Shown: positions 38,538-49,971, counted from the stretch's first letter. The stretch: DNA of 64,000 nucleotides from Providencia rettgeri (GCF_013255915.1 NZ_CP053896.1:2542001-2606000); one strand, 5' to 3'. Translations and numbers: made by a program. The notes: a model not told the origin generated them from the letters alone.

Positions 38538-41500
38538 TTACAGTTGTTGAGATAACTGTTCCAGCGCCTGCATAATTCGCTTATCCGAAATTGGGTATGG
38601 CGTTCCAAGCTGCTGGGCAAACAGACTGACTCTCAGTTCTTCAATCATCCAGCGAATTTCTTGGACTTCTGGCATATTTCTCTGAACTGGAGATAATTTT
38701 ACTAACCATTGCTGCCACATATTCTGAACATGCTCTACTTTACTCAGTTGTGCACGATCTCGGTTAGGATCAATAGCTAGTTTTTCCAATCGCCGCTCTA
38801 TTCCATTTAAATAACGAAGAATATCAGGTAAGCGTTTCCAACCATGAGTAGTCACAAAACCTTTAAACACTAAGTTCGACATTTGTGTTTTTATATCCGA
38901 TAACGCTATTGCCATCGAAAAATCAACCCGCCCTTTTAGACGTTTATTGATTGCAAACACCGCCGTTAATATTTGTTCAACTTGCTTAGCAATATTAACA
39001 ACCACATCATTTAATTCTGCCCGTGCAAGCTCTTTCAGTTTTTCAAACTGTTCTTCATTCCATACCGCGCCACCAAAATCAGAGATTATTTGGTCGACAC
39101 CACAAGCAATACAATCATCTATTAACTCCAATACCTTGCCATAGGGGTTAAAGTACAAACCCAATTTTGATTTATTGGGTAGTTTTTCATGTAAATACTT
39201 AATTGGCGATGGAATATTTAGCAGTAATAATCGACGCACCCCAGCCCACATTGCTTGCTGCTGTTCTAATTCTGTTTCAAACACCTTGATACCAACACTA
39301 TTTCTTTCATCGACTAATGCAGGATAAGCTTTAACGGAATATCCGCCTCTCTTTTGCTCATAGCGTTGAGGTAATTCACCAAAACTCCAAATATGTAACC
39401 CATGTTGCTCAATACCGTCATCTACAACTTCAGACAACGTTTCTTGCACTTTTTCTTTTAGGCTATTTTTTAGCTCATCAAGATTTTGCCCTTCCGCAAC
39501 GGTTTTATTTTTGTCGCCTACAACACGGTATGTCATTTTTAAATGGGCGGGAAGTTGCTCTAACTGCCATGATTCACGTTCAACAGTGACGCCTGTCATA
39601 CGGCGTAATTCACGTTCAAGTTTATCCAATACACTCCCCTCAGGCTCAGGGACTCGCTCTAAAAATGCAGAAGCATAGTTAGGTGCAGGAACAAAATTTC
39701 GCCTAATTGGTTTAGGTAATGATTTAATTAAAGCAACGATTAACTCATGACGCAGTCCCGGAACTTGCCAATCAAAGCCAATATTCTGAACCTGATTCAA
39801 TATCGCAAGTGGTATATGGACAGTCACCCCATCTGCATCAGTTCCTGGCTCAAATTGATAACTCAACCGAAATTTCAAATCCCCTTGATACCAATAGTTT
39901 GGGTAATCAAGAGCCGAAACATTACTCGCATCCTCCTTGATCAGCATGCTTTTTTCAAAGCTTAACAAGTCAGATTGTTGCTTAGATGCCTTTTTCCACC
40001 AATTATCAAAATGGCGAGAGGAAATCACATCATTCGGAATCCTTTGGTCATAAAATGCAAATAACGTTTCATCATCAACTAAAATGTCACGCCGACGTGA
40101 TTTATGCTCCAAATCTTCGACTTCAGATAATAATTTCAGATTTTCTTTAAAGAATGCGTGGCGTGTGACCCAATCCCCTTCAACCAATGCATGACGAATA
40201 AATAATTCACGGCATAATAACGGGTCAATATTCCCATAATTAACCTGCCTTGATGTAACAATGGGTAGCCCATATAAAGTCACTTTTTCTGATGCCATTA
40301 CCGCGCCTTCAGATTTAGACCAATGAGGCTCACTATAACTATGTTTAGTTAAATGTTGTGCTAAGGGTTCAACCCACTCAACATCGATTGATGCGGCAAT
40401 TCTTCCCCATAATTTCGACGTTTCAACAAGTTCCGCAACCATTGCCCATTTCGGTGGTTTTTTAAATAAACCCGACCCAGGAAAAATAGTAAAACGTGCA
40501 TTTCTAGCCCCAGTAAACTCGTGTTTATCTGCATCTTTTTGTCCAATATGTGAAAGCAGCCCAGCCAATAACGAAACGTGAATGCTACGAAAATCAGCCT
40601 CCGCACTATTAATGGCAAAACCTTGCTCTTTCACCACTTGCCTCAATTGGGTATACAAATCTTGCCATTCCCGAATACGCAAGTAATTAAGAAAATCTTG
40701 GCGACACATTTTTCTAAATTGAGCGTTAGAAAGCTGCGTTTGTTGTTCTTTTAAGTAATCCCAAAGATTTAAAAAAGCTAAGAAATCTGATTGCTTATCA
40801 TGGAAACGACGATGTTTTTCATCAGAAGCTTGCTGTTTATCTAACGGCCGCTCCCTAGGGTCTTGAATTGATAATGCAGAAACAATCACCATTGTTTCAC
40901 GTACGGCACCGTGTTTACGTGCTTCAATCACCATCCGAGCAAGCCTTGGGTCAACAGGAAGTTGGGCTAGTTGTCTACCCGTATCCGTTAGTTGATACCC
41001 TTTATCCGCCTGTTTATGGGACTTAATGGCACCTAGCTCCTCCAGTAATTTCACACCATCTTGGATATTACGTTTATCTGGAGCCTCCACAAATGGAAAT
41101 GCAGAAATATCACCAAGACCAATAGAAGTCATTTGTAATATAACTGACGCTAAATTCGTCCGTAAAATTTCAGGGTCCGTGAACTCTGGACGTGATAAGA
41201 AGTCATCTTCTGAGTATAATCGAATACAAATCCCGTCAGAAACACGGCCACAGCGCCCCTTACGTTGGTTAGCTGAAGCCTGAGAAATGGCTTCAACAGG
41301 AAGACGTTGTACTTTGGTACGGTAACTATAACGACTGATTCGCGCATAACCGGTATCAATGACATATTTGATACCCGGTACAGTTAATGATGTTTCTGCT
41401 ACGTTTGTTGCAAGAATGATCCGCCGTCCCCCATGAGGATGGAAGATACGATTTTGCTCACTATTCGAGAGCCTTGCGAAAAGAGGTAAGATTTCAGTGT

Positions 41501-42437
41501 GGCGTAAAGAAAGTTTTGATAACGCATCGGCGGTATCACGAATTTCCCGCTCACCACTCATGAAAATCAATATATCGCCATTACCTTCAACCGATAGTTC
41601 ATTTACCGCATCAATTATCCCATCAATTTGGTCACGGTCACTATCGTTCTGGTCTCCCATGATAGGACGATAACGAACTTCAACAGGATAGGTACGCCCA
41701 GACACTTCAACAATTGGGGCATGACTAAAGTGCTTCGAAAAACGCTCAGGGTCAATGGTTGCTGATGTAATAATAACTTTTAAATCAGGACGTTTTGGTA
41801 ATAATTGACGTAAATAACCTAAAATAAAGTCGATATTCAGGCTTCTTTCGTGAGCCTCATCGATAATAATTGTGTCATATTGCAGCAGCAGTTTGTCATT
41901 TTGTAGTTCTGCAAGCAAGATACCATCAGTCATCAATTTGACTTGCGTTGTTTCACTCACTTGGTCACTAAAGCGTACTTTATAACCAACATTTGTACCT
42001 AATTCACATTCAAGTTCTTGAGCTAAGCGTGACGCAACTGAGCGCGCGGCTAAACGTCTTGGTTGAGTGTGACCAATAAATCCTAGAACCCCTCTGCCAA
42101 GTTCAAGGCAAATTTTGGGGATTTGCGTTGTTTTACCTGACCCAGTTTCACCAGCAATAATAACAACTTGATGTTTTTTAATGGCATCTAAAATGACATC
42201 TTTCTTCTGGCTAACCGGTAAATTATCCGGATACACAATTTTAGGCGCATTTAATCTTTTAATTTCAACCTTTTGCTTTGCCTTTTCAATATCTATTTTG
42301 ATAGCATCAAGTACCGCAGAGCGCGATTTTTCGTTCTGGATCTTTGCAATACCTTGCACTCTTTTTTTCAGTAACCATTGGTCACGTAATGAAGTTTGTC
42401 CAATATCAGCGGTTAATGCTGTCAGTATGGATTTCAC
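38538..42437 (-). CDS. hrpA: ATP-dependent RNA helicase HrpA
   Basis: A 1299-residue DEAH-box helicase (E. coli 1300). Motif I GETGSGKTT at 96-104, motif II DEAH at 193-196, motif III SAT near 226, motif VI QRKGRCGR near 391, followed by the HA2/OB modules and a long HrpA-specific C-terminal domain. HrpA has been linked to mRNA processing and rescue of collided ribosomes in E. coli. azoR is its divergent neighbour, as in E. coli. Confidence 0.98.
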   Translation of the reverse strand: MKSILTALTADIGQTSLRDQWLLKKRVQGIAKIQNEKSRSAVLDAIKIDIEKAKQKVEIKRLNAPKIVYPDNLPVSQKKDVILDAIKKHQVVIIAGETGSGKTTQIPKICLELGRGVLGFIGHTQPRRLAARSVASRLAQELECELGTNVGYKVRFSDQVSETTQVKLMTDGILLAELQNDKLLLQYDTIIIDEAHERSLNIDFILGYLRQLLPKRPDLKVIITSATIDPERFSKHFSHAPIVEVSGRTYPVEVRYRPIMGDQNDSDRDQIDGIIDAVNELSVEGNGDILIFMSGEREIRDTADALSKLSLRHTEILPLFARLSNSEQNRIFHPHGGRRIILATNVAETSLTVPGIKYVIDTGYARISRYSYRTKVQRLPVEAISQASANQRKGRCGRVSDGICIRLYSEDDFLSRPEFTDPEILRTNLASVILQMTSIGLGDISAFPFVEAPDKRNIQDGVKLLEELGAIKSHKQADKGYQLTDTGRQLAQLPVDPRLARMVIEARKHGAVRETMVIVSALSIQDPRERPLDKQQASDEKHRRFHDKQSDFLAFLNLWDYLKEQQTQLSNAQFRKMCRQDFLNYLRIREWQDLYTQLRQVVKEQGFAINSAEADFRSIHVSLLAGLLSHIGQKDADKHEFTGARNARFTIFPGSGLFKKPPKWAMVAELVETSKLWGRIAASIDVEWVEPLAQHLTKHSYSEPHWSKSEGAVMASEKVTLYGLPIVTSRQVNYGNIDPLLCRELFIRHALVEGDWVTRHAFFKENLKLLSEVEDLEHKSRRRDILVDDETLFAFYDQRIPNDVISSRHFDNWWKKASKQQSDLLSFEKSMLIKEDASNVSALDYPNYWYQGDLKFRLSYQFEPGTDADGVTVHIPLAILNQVQNIGFDWQVPGLRHELIVALIKSLPKPIRRNFVPAPNYASAFLERVPEPEGSVLDKLERELRRMTGVTVERESWQLEQLPAHLKMTYRVVGDKNKTVAEGQNLDELKNSLKEKVQETLSEVVDDGIEQHGLHIWSFGELPQRYEQKRGGYSVKAYPALVDERNSVGIKVFETELEQQQAMWAGVRRLLLLNIPSPIKYLHEKLPNKSKLGLYFNPYGKVLELIDDCIACGVDQIISDFGGAVWNEEQFEKLKELARAELNDVVVNIAKQVEQILTAVFAINKRLKGRVDFSMAIALSDIKTQMSNLVFKGFVTTHGWKRLPDILRYLNGIERRLEKLAIDPNRDRAQLSKVEHVQNMWQQWLVKLSPVQRNMPEVQEIRWMIEELRVSLFAQQLGTPYPISDKRIMQALEQLSQQL

Positions 42438-42637
42438 CTGTTGAATCCTTATCTTTAATAAATTTCAATACACGATAGCCAATCAGCTTCGCAATTTGTG
42501 AGGGCTAAATTTCGCTTTTATTTTTAATTGTTGTTATCACATAAAAATACCATCAATTTTTTTGAAGAAAGCTATCTAATATTTTTCCTATCAATCAGTT
42601 ACACATCACGTATTATTACCAATAAAGTTTTACCTAA

Positions 42638-43252
<615 letters not shown>

Positions 43253-43309
43253 AATACATCCATTTAAGCAAGATAATATTAAAACCCAAAGCTACCATTG
43301 TTAAATTTT

Positions 43310-43336
43310 GCGCACTTTCTGAGTGCGCTTTTTATT
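43310..43336 (+). terminator. Intrinsic terminator of azoR
   Basis: GCGCACT (43310-43316) pairs with AGTGCGC (43322-43328), followed by TTTTTATTTC; it abuts the end of ydbL. Confidence 0.85.
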
Positions 43337-43661
43337 TCTTTTGTAACCATTGACCATTAATTCCACGCACAAACTCCCCTGGATTAGCCCGTTCTACAAG
43401 TTTTTGTCCTGCTATCCTTGCGACATCATTTGTTTTTAGATTATTTTTTGCAGCAATTTCGCTGTATCTTTTTTCCCGTTCTTGGTTAATTTGTGCCGCT
43501 AGTTTAGTAGCCTCTGGATTACTCGTATTAATTGGAGCTAAATACCCCGATAACGTTTCCCCTAATAGACCTGTTTCTTTGGCCTCATCAACCGTTATTG
43601 CTATAGCCTGAAAGACAGTCAATAACGAACACAGGGCAAATACTTTGATTATTCGATTCAT
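43332..43661 (-). CDS. ydbL: YdbL family periplasmic protein (DUF1318)
   Basis: A 109-residue secreted protein with a signal peptide (about 1-22) and a DUF1318 domain (VDEAKETGLLGETLSGYL, then QEREKRYSEIAAKNNL). Its start overlaps the ynbE stop by ATGA. It accompanies YdbH and YnbE, which form an intermembrane lipid-transport bridge in E. coli; YdbL is thought to chaperone that complex. Confidence 0.93.
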   Translation of the reverse strand: MNRIIKVFALCSLLTVFQAIAITVDEAKETGLLGETLSGYLAPINTSNPEATKLAAQINQEREKRYSEIAAKNNLKTNDVARIAGQKLVERANPGEFVRGINGQWLQKK

Positions 43662-43882
43662 TTTGGGTTTACCTCACCGAACAAATCACTATTTTCTTTC
43701 AATAATTCTTCTACTTGCCTATCCGCTTTTATTTGGATTTCATGTTCAATTTTTACATTCATATTAATATTGATGGGCTTATCCGGTGTTGCGACCTCAA
43801 CTCGCAAACAAGCTGATAACAACAATACAATCGATATAGCTGTAGTGAATTTTAATATTTTCACGTTCATTCTTATGCTCAT
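43658..43882 (-). CDS. ynbE: YnbE family outer-membrane lipoprotein
   Basis: A 74-residue lipoprotein with a lipobox LLLSAC (Cys about 25) and the conserved ININMNVKIEHEIQIKADRQVEELL core. In E. coli YnbE multimerises with YdbH to link inner and outer membranes. ATG 43882 overlaps the ydbH stop (TAATG), suggesting coupling; ATG 43870 is a possible alternative start four codons later. Confidence 0.92.
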   Translation of the reverse strand: MSIRMNVKILKFTTAISIVLLLSACLRVEVATPDKPININMNVKIEHEIQIKADRQVEELLKENSDLFGEVNPK

Positions 43883-46479
43883 TATAAATTTTTTTCCAAC
43901 CACTCTTCTAAAGAGCTACCAAATCGTAAACTACGCCATAATTGAAAGATATTTTCTTCATGTTGATAATGCAAATGAACTTCGCGTTTTTTCTTTTCTT
44001 GCGTGTTATACCCTTCAAGGATTGTTGTCATCTTTAACAGCCCTAAGTTTGTGACATTAACATCTGTACGGCTGCGTTTTATTTCCAAATATTGTAACCA
44101 ACCCATGGCCGAACCCGCAGATATATTATCCTCTCGGATAGAATCAACAAATTGGGTATCTAGCCGTAACGTTAATGGCCCATTATTTTCTAACCATCCA
44201 TCTTTAACTATCCATTCTGGGTTATTTAAATAAAAAGGTAATTCACCATTAACTTTACCGGAGACAGCAAATTGCGACACTTTTAGTATGGTAAATAACT
44301 GGCTAAGTTCAATCTGCTTTAATTTTATCGTAGAGGCTTGAGTTTGTGGCCAGCGCAGTAAATCCATCGATATTTCACCTCCTAATGTTTTAAAGCCTAC
44401 ATTAGTCAGTTTTAATGGCGAATTTTCCGTTGGCGGATAAGAGCCAGAGAGATCGGCTTTAATGTCAGTTAATTCGAATAAATTATTGAGCTGTTTAATA
44501 CGCAACTCAACGGGTGCTTTTCCCCCCAAAGTCCAGGTACTTTGTTTTAAACGCCACGGTAAAACAAAATCTAATCCTGATAATTCGCCATCTTTTAACC
44601 AAAGGCTAGTATTCTCGACACGCCAATGTCCTCCAGCAATAAAACCCTCTTCCGGTGTTATTGAAAAAGCGGCTTGAGAAAATAATTTGCCTTGCTTTAG
44701 TTCAATTCCAAGGTCAGCAGGAATTAACGTTTGAAAAGCTGTGACCGACTGTTCAGGCCAACGAGCTTCCCCTCTTAATCTTTCACCGTCCCAGCGCCCA
44801 AAGATGACTATTGGCCCGACATCTTTAGTACTTAAATCGCCTTTAAGTTGAAACTCAGCAGGAGATTTTCCCCTAAGATCTGCGTTTAATGTGATCCTTG
44901 GCAGATAACTTTCAGTGCCTAATTGCATCCGTTCACTGGTAAGCTGTAATTTTCCATTAAAACTGGCTTTATTCTGATCACGTTGCCAAATTAATGGCTT
45001 ACTTAGCTGTAAGCGTGGAGCCCTCATCGATAAAAGCCCATATTGTATTTGGTCAAACCCTGTATTTAAGCTATTTAATGTAATTAAAGTGTCCTGCCAA
45101 CTCCCATTTCCCTTAATATCCCAATTAGCTGATAATGAGGGTAAATTGGCATTTCCCCAATAATTCCAAAACCATTTTCCCTTATCTAAGGTAAATTTAT
45201 TAGCTTTGCCATCCAAATGAATATCAAAACTCCCCCAATATTGCTCTTTAATTTTTAGAATAGCTTGTAAACGTCCTGAAATACCCTCTTCATCTAACGA
45301 TGTTCCTGCAAGTGGTAATCTAGCTTCATTAAGAACCAGTGTTTCCGAAAGACGGCCATAAGCTCTTAATAATGAACTGGATAAAAAAGAAATTTTTGGG
45401 GCAGCTAACTGGCCTGAAACCTTTGCAGGCAAATTAATATCCAGCACCATATCATCATATTTAACTTGGCCATGTAACCTAAAATTAATATCAGCATTGA
45501 GTAAATTTATCTGAGTAGATGGCACAGCTAAGACAATATTGGCTTTCCCTTTCTTTGCTTGTGTGAGCATATTAATACGCCCAGAAAATACCATTTCACT
45601 TAATGTATTATCCCAGTTATCAACTTGAAAGCTGATACCGCCTTGTAAAGGGATATCTGCTTCTTTCCATTGCCACTTACCTTGCGCTATTTGTATTCGA
45701 GAAGGCGATAGTGACCATGGTAAATAAAGCAATTCTTTCTTTGTGTCTGTATCCATGACGCTAAAGACACCTTGGTCATTCAACCAACTGAATTTAGCTT
45801 GTAAGAATTTTTCTGGGTTGATTAACTTAAAATAAGCATTCAACTCCCCTTTTTCTGGAAGCTGATTTGCCATTAAGGGAAGCTGCACATCACCAAATAA
45901 TTCTACTGTTTGCTTTTGTTCTGGTAGAAATGCTAAAAAATTTTGAATGACTAATTGGTGTTCCGTATTAATTAAAGATGACAACCTTAAATTGTCGCCC
46001 CTAAAATCAAATTCTAGAGGGTTAACCTGATTTTTACGCAACCAAATACTGCCTTGGTAATCACTCCATGGCTGTATATTGGTATTATTGATAACTAATG
46101 AAAAAACCGGAATATTATCGATAAGTTCTGCAATATTAATCGGTTCATTATCCATTTCATTCGTTGGCTCAAGAGCACTCAAACATTCAGTTTTAACATC
46201 AAGGTCATCCACAATAGCGTGTAAGGGAAAGATAGAAAGTCTTGTGCTATTCAACTGAACTAATGTGCAATTATTTGCTGTTATACTGATATTTGCTATA
46301 TCCAACTGGCCATGGCTAATTCTTGGTTCTGAAAACGACAGTTTAAATGGCTTAGGAAGATAGTGTGATGCAACAACTGGAGCCCAATGGGATATCGTTA
46401 TCCATAAAAGTATTAAGAGAGCAATGCTTCCACCCAAAAAGCAGAGTAATATTCTGAATGCTCTTTTCATTAACTGCAT
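43882..46479 (-). CDS. ydbH: YdbH, AsmA-like intermembrane phospholipid transport protein
   Basis: A roughly 865-residue protein with one N-terminal membrane anchor (about 8-30) and a long beta-rich periplasmic region. In E. coli YdbH, with TamB and YhdP, carries phospholipids to the outer membrane; the C-terminal part meets YnbE. ATG 46479 is favoured over 46515 because AAGGGA lies just upstream; ATG 46470 is also possible. First gene of ydbH-ynbE-ydbL, divergent from ldhA as in E. coli. Confidence 0.93.
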   Translation of the reverse strand: MQLMKRAFRILLCFLGGSIALLILLWITISHWAPVVASHYLPKPFKLSFSEPRISHGQLDIANISITANNCTLVQLNSTRLSIFPLHAIVDDLDVKTECLSALEPTNEMDNEPINIAELIDNIPVFSLVINNTNIQPWSDYQGSIWLRKNQVNPLEFDFRGDNLRLSSLINTEHQLVIQNFLAFLPEQKQTVELFGDVQLPLMANQLPEKGELNAYFKLINPEKFLQAKFSWLNDQGVFSVMDTDTKKELLYLPWSLSPSRIQIAQGKWQWKEADIPLQGGISFQVDNWDNTLSEMVFSGRINMLTQAKKGKANIVLAVPSTQINLLNADINFRLHGQVKYDDMVLDINLPAKVSGQLAAPKISFLSSSLLRAYGRLSETLVLNEARLPLAGTSLDEEGISGRLQAILKIKEQYWGSFDIHLDGKANKFTLDKGKWFWNYWGNANLPSLSANWDIKGNGSWQDTLITLNSLNTGFDQIQYGLLSMRAPRLQLSKPLIWQRDQNKASFNGKLQLTSERMQLGTESYLPRITLNADLRGKSPAEFQLKGDLSTKDVGPIVIFGRWDGERLRGEARWPEQSVTAFQTLIPADLGIELKQGKLFSQAAFSITPEEGFIAGGHWRVENTSLWLKDGELSGLDFVLPWRLKQSTWTLGGKAPVELRIKQLNNLFELTDIKADLSGSYPPTENSPLKLTNVGFKTLGGEISMDLLRWPQTQASTIKLKQIELSQLFTILKVSQFAVSGKVNGELPFYLNNPEWIVKDGWLENNGPLTLRLDTQFVDSIREDNISAGSAMGWLQYLEIKRSRTDVNVTNLGLLKMTTILEGYNTQEKKKREVHLHYQHEENIFQLWRSLRFGSSLEEWLEKNL

Positions 46480-46713
46480 TACTACGTCCCTTGTTTGAAT
46501 TGTTCTATAGCGCAAGTGATAAATTTCAACAAAATTTCCTCATTAAACACGATACTAACAAAGATAAACCACATTCAATCGTAAACAGGTACCTATTTTC
46601 TTAATTTATAGGTGATTTACAAACTTAATTGTCTTATTCTGAGTTTATATTTTGTAGGTACACCTTTTTACCTACTCTTTTCTAATTGGTTCCTAAAAAT
46701 TGGAGTCTTCATG

Positions 46714-47712
46714 ATGAAAATTGTTTCTTATAGTACCAAACAGTATGACCGCAAGCACATGGAACAAGTTAATCAAAATTCTGGATTTAATTTTAGTATT
46801 GAATATTTTGATTTTCCATTGACCGTTCAGACAGCTAAAAATGCTGTTGGTGCAGATGCTATCTGTATTTTCGTTAACGACGAAGCTAATCGTGCTGTTT
46901 TAGAAGAACTTGCCGCACTCAATATTCGAATTTTAGCTTTACGTTGCGCTGGTTTTAACAATGTTGATTTACAAGCTGCTAAAGAATTAGGTATTCAAGT
47001 TGTCCGAGTTCCCGCTTATTCTCCTGAAGCCGTTGCCGAACATACTGTTGGTATGATGCTGTGCCTTAACCGTAGGATCCATCGAGCATACCAACGTACT
47101 CGAGATGCAAATTTTTCTCTCGAAGGATTAACAGGTTTTAATATGCATAACCGCACTGCTGGAATTATTGGTACCGGAAAAATTGGCCAAGCGACGCTAC
47201 GTATTTTAAAGGGATTTGGAATGCGCCTACTCGCACACGACCCATACCCGAACCAAGCTGTTTTAGATATGGGTGCTGAATACGTTGACTTGGATACTTT
47301 ATATGAACAATCAGATATTATTTCTCTTCATTGCCCATTAACACCTGAGAATCATCACCTACTCGATGAAAATGCATTCAAGAAGATGAAAAATGGGGTC
47401 ATGATCATCAATACAAGCCGAGGCGCATTAGTCGATTCTGTTGCAGCAATCAATGCACTAAAATTACAGAAAATTGGCGCTTTAGGTATGGATGTATATG
47501 AAAATGAACGTGATTTATTTTTCGAGGATAAATCTAATGATGTAATTCAAGATGATGTTTTTCGTCGACTTTCTTCTTGTCACAATGTGTTGTTTACCGG
47601 GCATCAAGCGTTTTTAACGGAAGAAGCATTAACAAGTATCAATCAAACTACGCTTAATAATATCCGTCAGATTAGTCGTGGGGAAAATTGCCCTAATATT
47701 GTTAACGCATAG
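46714..47712 (+). CDS. ldhA: Fermentative D-lactate dehydrogenase
   Basis: A 332-residue NADH-dependent enzyme that reduces pyruvate to D-lactate during fermentation (E. coli 329). The NAD-binding GTGKIG (about 153-158) and the catalytic Arg (RCAGFNN), Glu and His (HQAFLT) are in place, and EDKSNDVIQDDVFRRLS is the LdhA signature. The ATG at 46714 is chosen, with GGAG 8 nt upstream; ATG 46711 is equally possible and the longer open frame to 46612 is not. hslJ follows 14 bp later. Confidence 0.96.
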   Translation: MKIVSYSTKQYDRKHMEQVNQNSGFNFSIEYFDFPLTVQTAKNAVGADAICIFVNDEANRAVLEELAALNIRILALRCAGFNNVDLQAAKELGIQVVRVPAYSPEAVAEHTVGMMLCLNRRIHRAYQRTRDANFSLEGLTGFNMHNRTAGIIGTGKIGQATLRILKGFGMRLLAHDPYPNQAVLDMGAEYVDLDTLYEQSDIISLHCPLTPENHHLLDENAFKKMKNGVMIINTSRGALVDSVAAINALKLQKIGALGMDVYENERDLFFEDKSNDVIQDDVFRRLSSCHNVLFTGHQAFLTEEALTSINQTTLNNIRQISRGENCPNIVNA

Positions 47713-47726
47713 TTGGATCGGGAACC

Positions 47727-48164
47727 ATGAAACGCCTAATTCCACTTACTATTTTGGGTTTATTGCTAGCAGCATGCCAAACTCATCAAGTCAATGCGCG
47801 TAATGATGACCAAGCACTTGAAAATAAATTGATGCATCATCGTTTTATTTTAACTGAAGTGAATGGAAAGACGATTAGTAGCAAGCAAACTGCACCTTTC
47901 CTTGCTTTTGGCGAGAAAATGTTTGTTTCTGCATCAATGTGTAATGATTTTAACGGATTTGGCAATATCAAAAACGCAAAAATCACCGTAAAAAACTTAA
48001 GTAAAACTGAACTCGAATGTGTTGATGAAGATTTATCTAAATGGGATTCAATGATAAATCGAGTACTGTCTGATGGCGCAGTTATTTCATTAAACAACAA
48101 CCAGCTAGTATTAATTCAAGGTCATTACAAATTAGTTTATACACTACGTGACTACGTCCATTAA
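47727..48164 (+). CDS. hslJ: HslJ heat-shock lipoprotein (META domain)
   Basis: A 145-residue lipoprotein with lipobox LLAAC (Cys 17) and a META domain (HRFILTEVNGK and FGEKMFVSASMCNDFNGFG). HslJ in E. coli contributes to novobiocin resistance and sits beside ldhA, as here. Likely cotranscribed with ldhA; a terminator follows. Confidence 0.94.
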   Translation: MKRLIPLTILGLLLAACQTHQVNARNDDQALENKLMHHRFILTEVNGKTISSKQTAPFLAFGEKMFVSASMCNDFNGFGNIKNAKITVKNLSKTELECVDEDLSKWDSMINRVLSDGAVISLNNNQLVLIQGHYKLVYTLRDYVH

Positions 48165-48180
48165 TGAATTATCCTGTACA

Positions 48181-48201
48181 ACCGCCTCTTTTAGAGGCGG
48201 T
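48181..48201. terminator. Terminator after hslJ
   Basis: ACCGCCTCT and AGAGGCGGT form a 9-bp stem with a TTT loop, between hslJ and the convergent grxB. Confidence 0.75.
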
Positions 48202-48241
48202 ATACGTTTGCCATAACCCACTGAACTGGCAGGCAAATAAG

Positions 48242-48880
48242 CTATTTCGCCTGATCAAATAGCAAGTTAATATTCGAGGTTTTTGCAATTCGCTCCATAT
48301 AATCCCGAATATTTGTGCTAAACGATAAGTGCTCAACTATGCTCAAACTACGTAAGGTTGGAAAAATAATAAAATCATTAATATCAATGTGTTCACCACG
48401 TGTTTCTAACCACACATCTAATAAAGACAATTGGGGCTCTAATTCAACTAGCAACGTATGAGTTTCTTTTTTAAACTCGTTTAAGTCACCATAAGATTTT
48501 GATGTTCTAGCGATATATGCCGCCCTCGCTTCTGCTGTACTAATTTCAGGGAAATCAGTTTGTGTAAAACGTGGTGTCACAAGCTTATATACCACAGCAG
48601 AAACCGCTTTAGACCAAGACTCTACTTCAGGGGTTATGTTTCCTCCTGCATATTTAGGTTCATTAATGCTATCTACATAATGAACAATATCTAAGCTTTC
48701 AGGTAAATAACTTCCATCGTCTTTTTGTAAGATAGGTAACATTTTTCGACCTATCATTTTTTTTGGCGTTTCTATGTCATCATCGAATAAAACGATTTGC
48801 TCTACTGCTAACTTTTTTAAACCAAAAATCATTCTAGCTCTAACACAAAATGGGCAGTGGTCATAAATATACAATTTCAT
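48242..48880 (-). CDS. grxB: Glutaredoxin 2
   Basis: A 212-residue GST-fold glutaredoxin (E. coli 215). The N-terminus MKLYIYDHCPFCVRARMIFG carries the active-site CPFC (9-12; CPYC in E. coli). It reduces protein and glutathione disulfides using GSH. ATG 48880 has GAGGTCC upstream and matches the family start; upstream in-frame codons are rejected. Confidence 0.95.
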   Translation of the reverse strand: MKLYIYDHCPFCVRARMIFGLKKLAVEQIVLFDDDIETPKKMIGRKMLPILQKDDGSYLPESLDIVHYVDSINEPKYAGGNITPEVESWSKAVSAVVYKLVTPRFTQTDFPEISTAEARAAYIARTSKSYGDLNEFKKETHTLLVELEPQLSLLDVWLETRGEHIDINDFIIFPTLRSLSIVEHLSFSTNIRDYMERIAKTSNINLLFDQAK

Positions 48881-49567
48881 TGTGGACCTCACTAATTTGG
48901 TAATGAAAGTGCCAATAGGTTTTATACAGTATACTTGAGTACCCACATTTATGCCTTATCACGCTTGTAAAAATTTTTTTAGCGCGAGGAAAAATATATA
49001 TAATAAAGTGCACAATACCTCAATAATAAAATCTAGGTCGTGGCATATTATGTCTGATGAAGAAGTTCCATTAACAGAGTAATCATTTAAGATGATTTAA
49101 GCATTGAGTTAATATCAATTAAATTAATATGTCATAAATATCATTGATTTATTTTCTATCTTTAATTTTAATAACTAAATAATTTAAGTAAAAATTAAGT
49201 AAAAAACAAAAAGTTAACATGCCGTAACGATATATTAACTTTGCTTCCTGATAATTTTATCACAACAACAAGGATGCAATAATTTGATTTTAAAGAAAAA
49301 TAAAACAAAATAACTATAAAGGAAATTTAAAATTTATATTTTTCGCTATGAAAAATAGTAACGATAGATATTTTTACTTATTCAACAACAATAACCACAT
49401 TAAAAGTAATGCTATCTTATTGCAAATAACCAAACTAAAAATAGCGATTTTAATCATAATTATGTTCATTAAAACTTTTAAATCTATTTATTTTTTAATA
49501 TACTATGAAACGTAATTTGAATTAAGTGCATTAAATAACAACTTTTCATATAAATTGAGGATGTCAT
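48881..49567. promoter_or_regulatory. AT-rich intergenic region before the XRE regulator
   Basis: About 690 bp with no credible gene. It includes a 10-codon frame at 49050-49082 (MSDEEVPLTE), too short to call, and a very AT-rich stretch from 49100 that probably holds the XRE-gene promoter and may be an H-NS target. Confidence 0.4.
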
Positions 49568-49879
49568 ATGGACATTCATACTATAATTGGTATAAAAATA
49601 AAAAACCGGAGAAAAGAGCTCGGTCTATCAGGTGCGAATTTAGCTGATAAATTAAATTTAAGTCAACAGCAAATATCTCGTTATGAAAATGGTATTAACA
49701 AAATTCCAATTAATCATTTAGTGGATATTGCTGAAGCATTAAATTGCCCTATTGAATGGTTTTTCCAAGGTTATGTAAGCAATTCAAAATCAAATAAAAA
49801 TGAACCATCTAATGAACTCAACCAAGAGCTAATATATACAGCTGAAAGTGTCATTGCCCCCTCTAAAGATAACTTTTAA
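49568..49879 (+). CDS. XRE-family regulator, MrpJ-like
   Basis: A 103-residue DNA-binding protein with an HTH_XRE domain (GIKIKNRRKELGLSGANLADKL, then SQQQISRYENG, about 8-42). The SQQQISRYE form and the small size resemble MrpJ, the fimbria-linked regulator of Proteus mirabilis that also represses flagella. It is convergent with the mrk operon rather than upstream of it. GAGGATGTCAT precedes the ATG. Role in fimbrial control is inferred from context. Confidence 0.8.
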   Translation: MDIHTIIGIKIKNRRKELGLSGANLADKLNLSQQQISRYENGINKIPINHLVDIAEALNCPIEWFFQGYVSNSKSNKNEPSNELNQELIYTAESVIAPSKDNF

Positions 49880-49971
49880 TGTAAATAAAAAATTAATTTA
49901 TATAAATAAAATGCAAGTAACATAGACATTTCTATCCCGTGTTATTTGTACTTCACTTTCTTTAGAACTAT

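Noticed and set aside
49050-49082. 10-codon frame MSDEEVPLTE before the XRE gene
   Set aside because: Has an AGG-containing upstream sequence but is too short to support as a gene and far from its neighbour.
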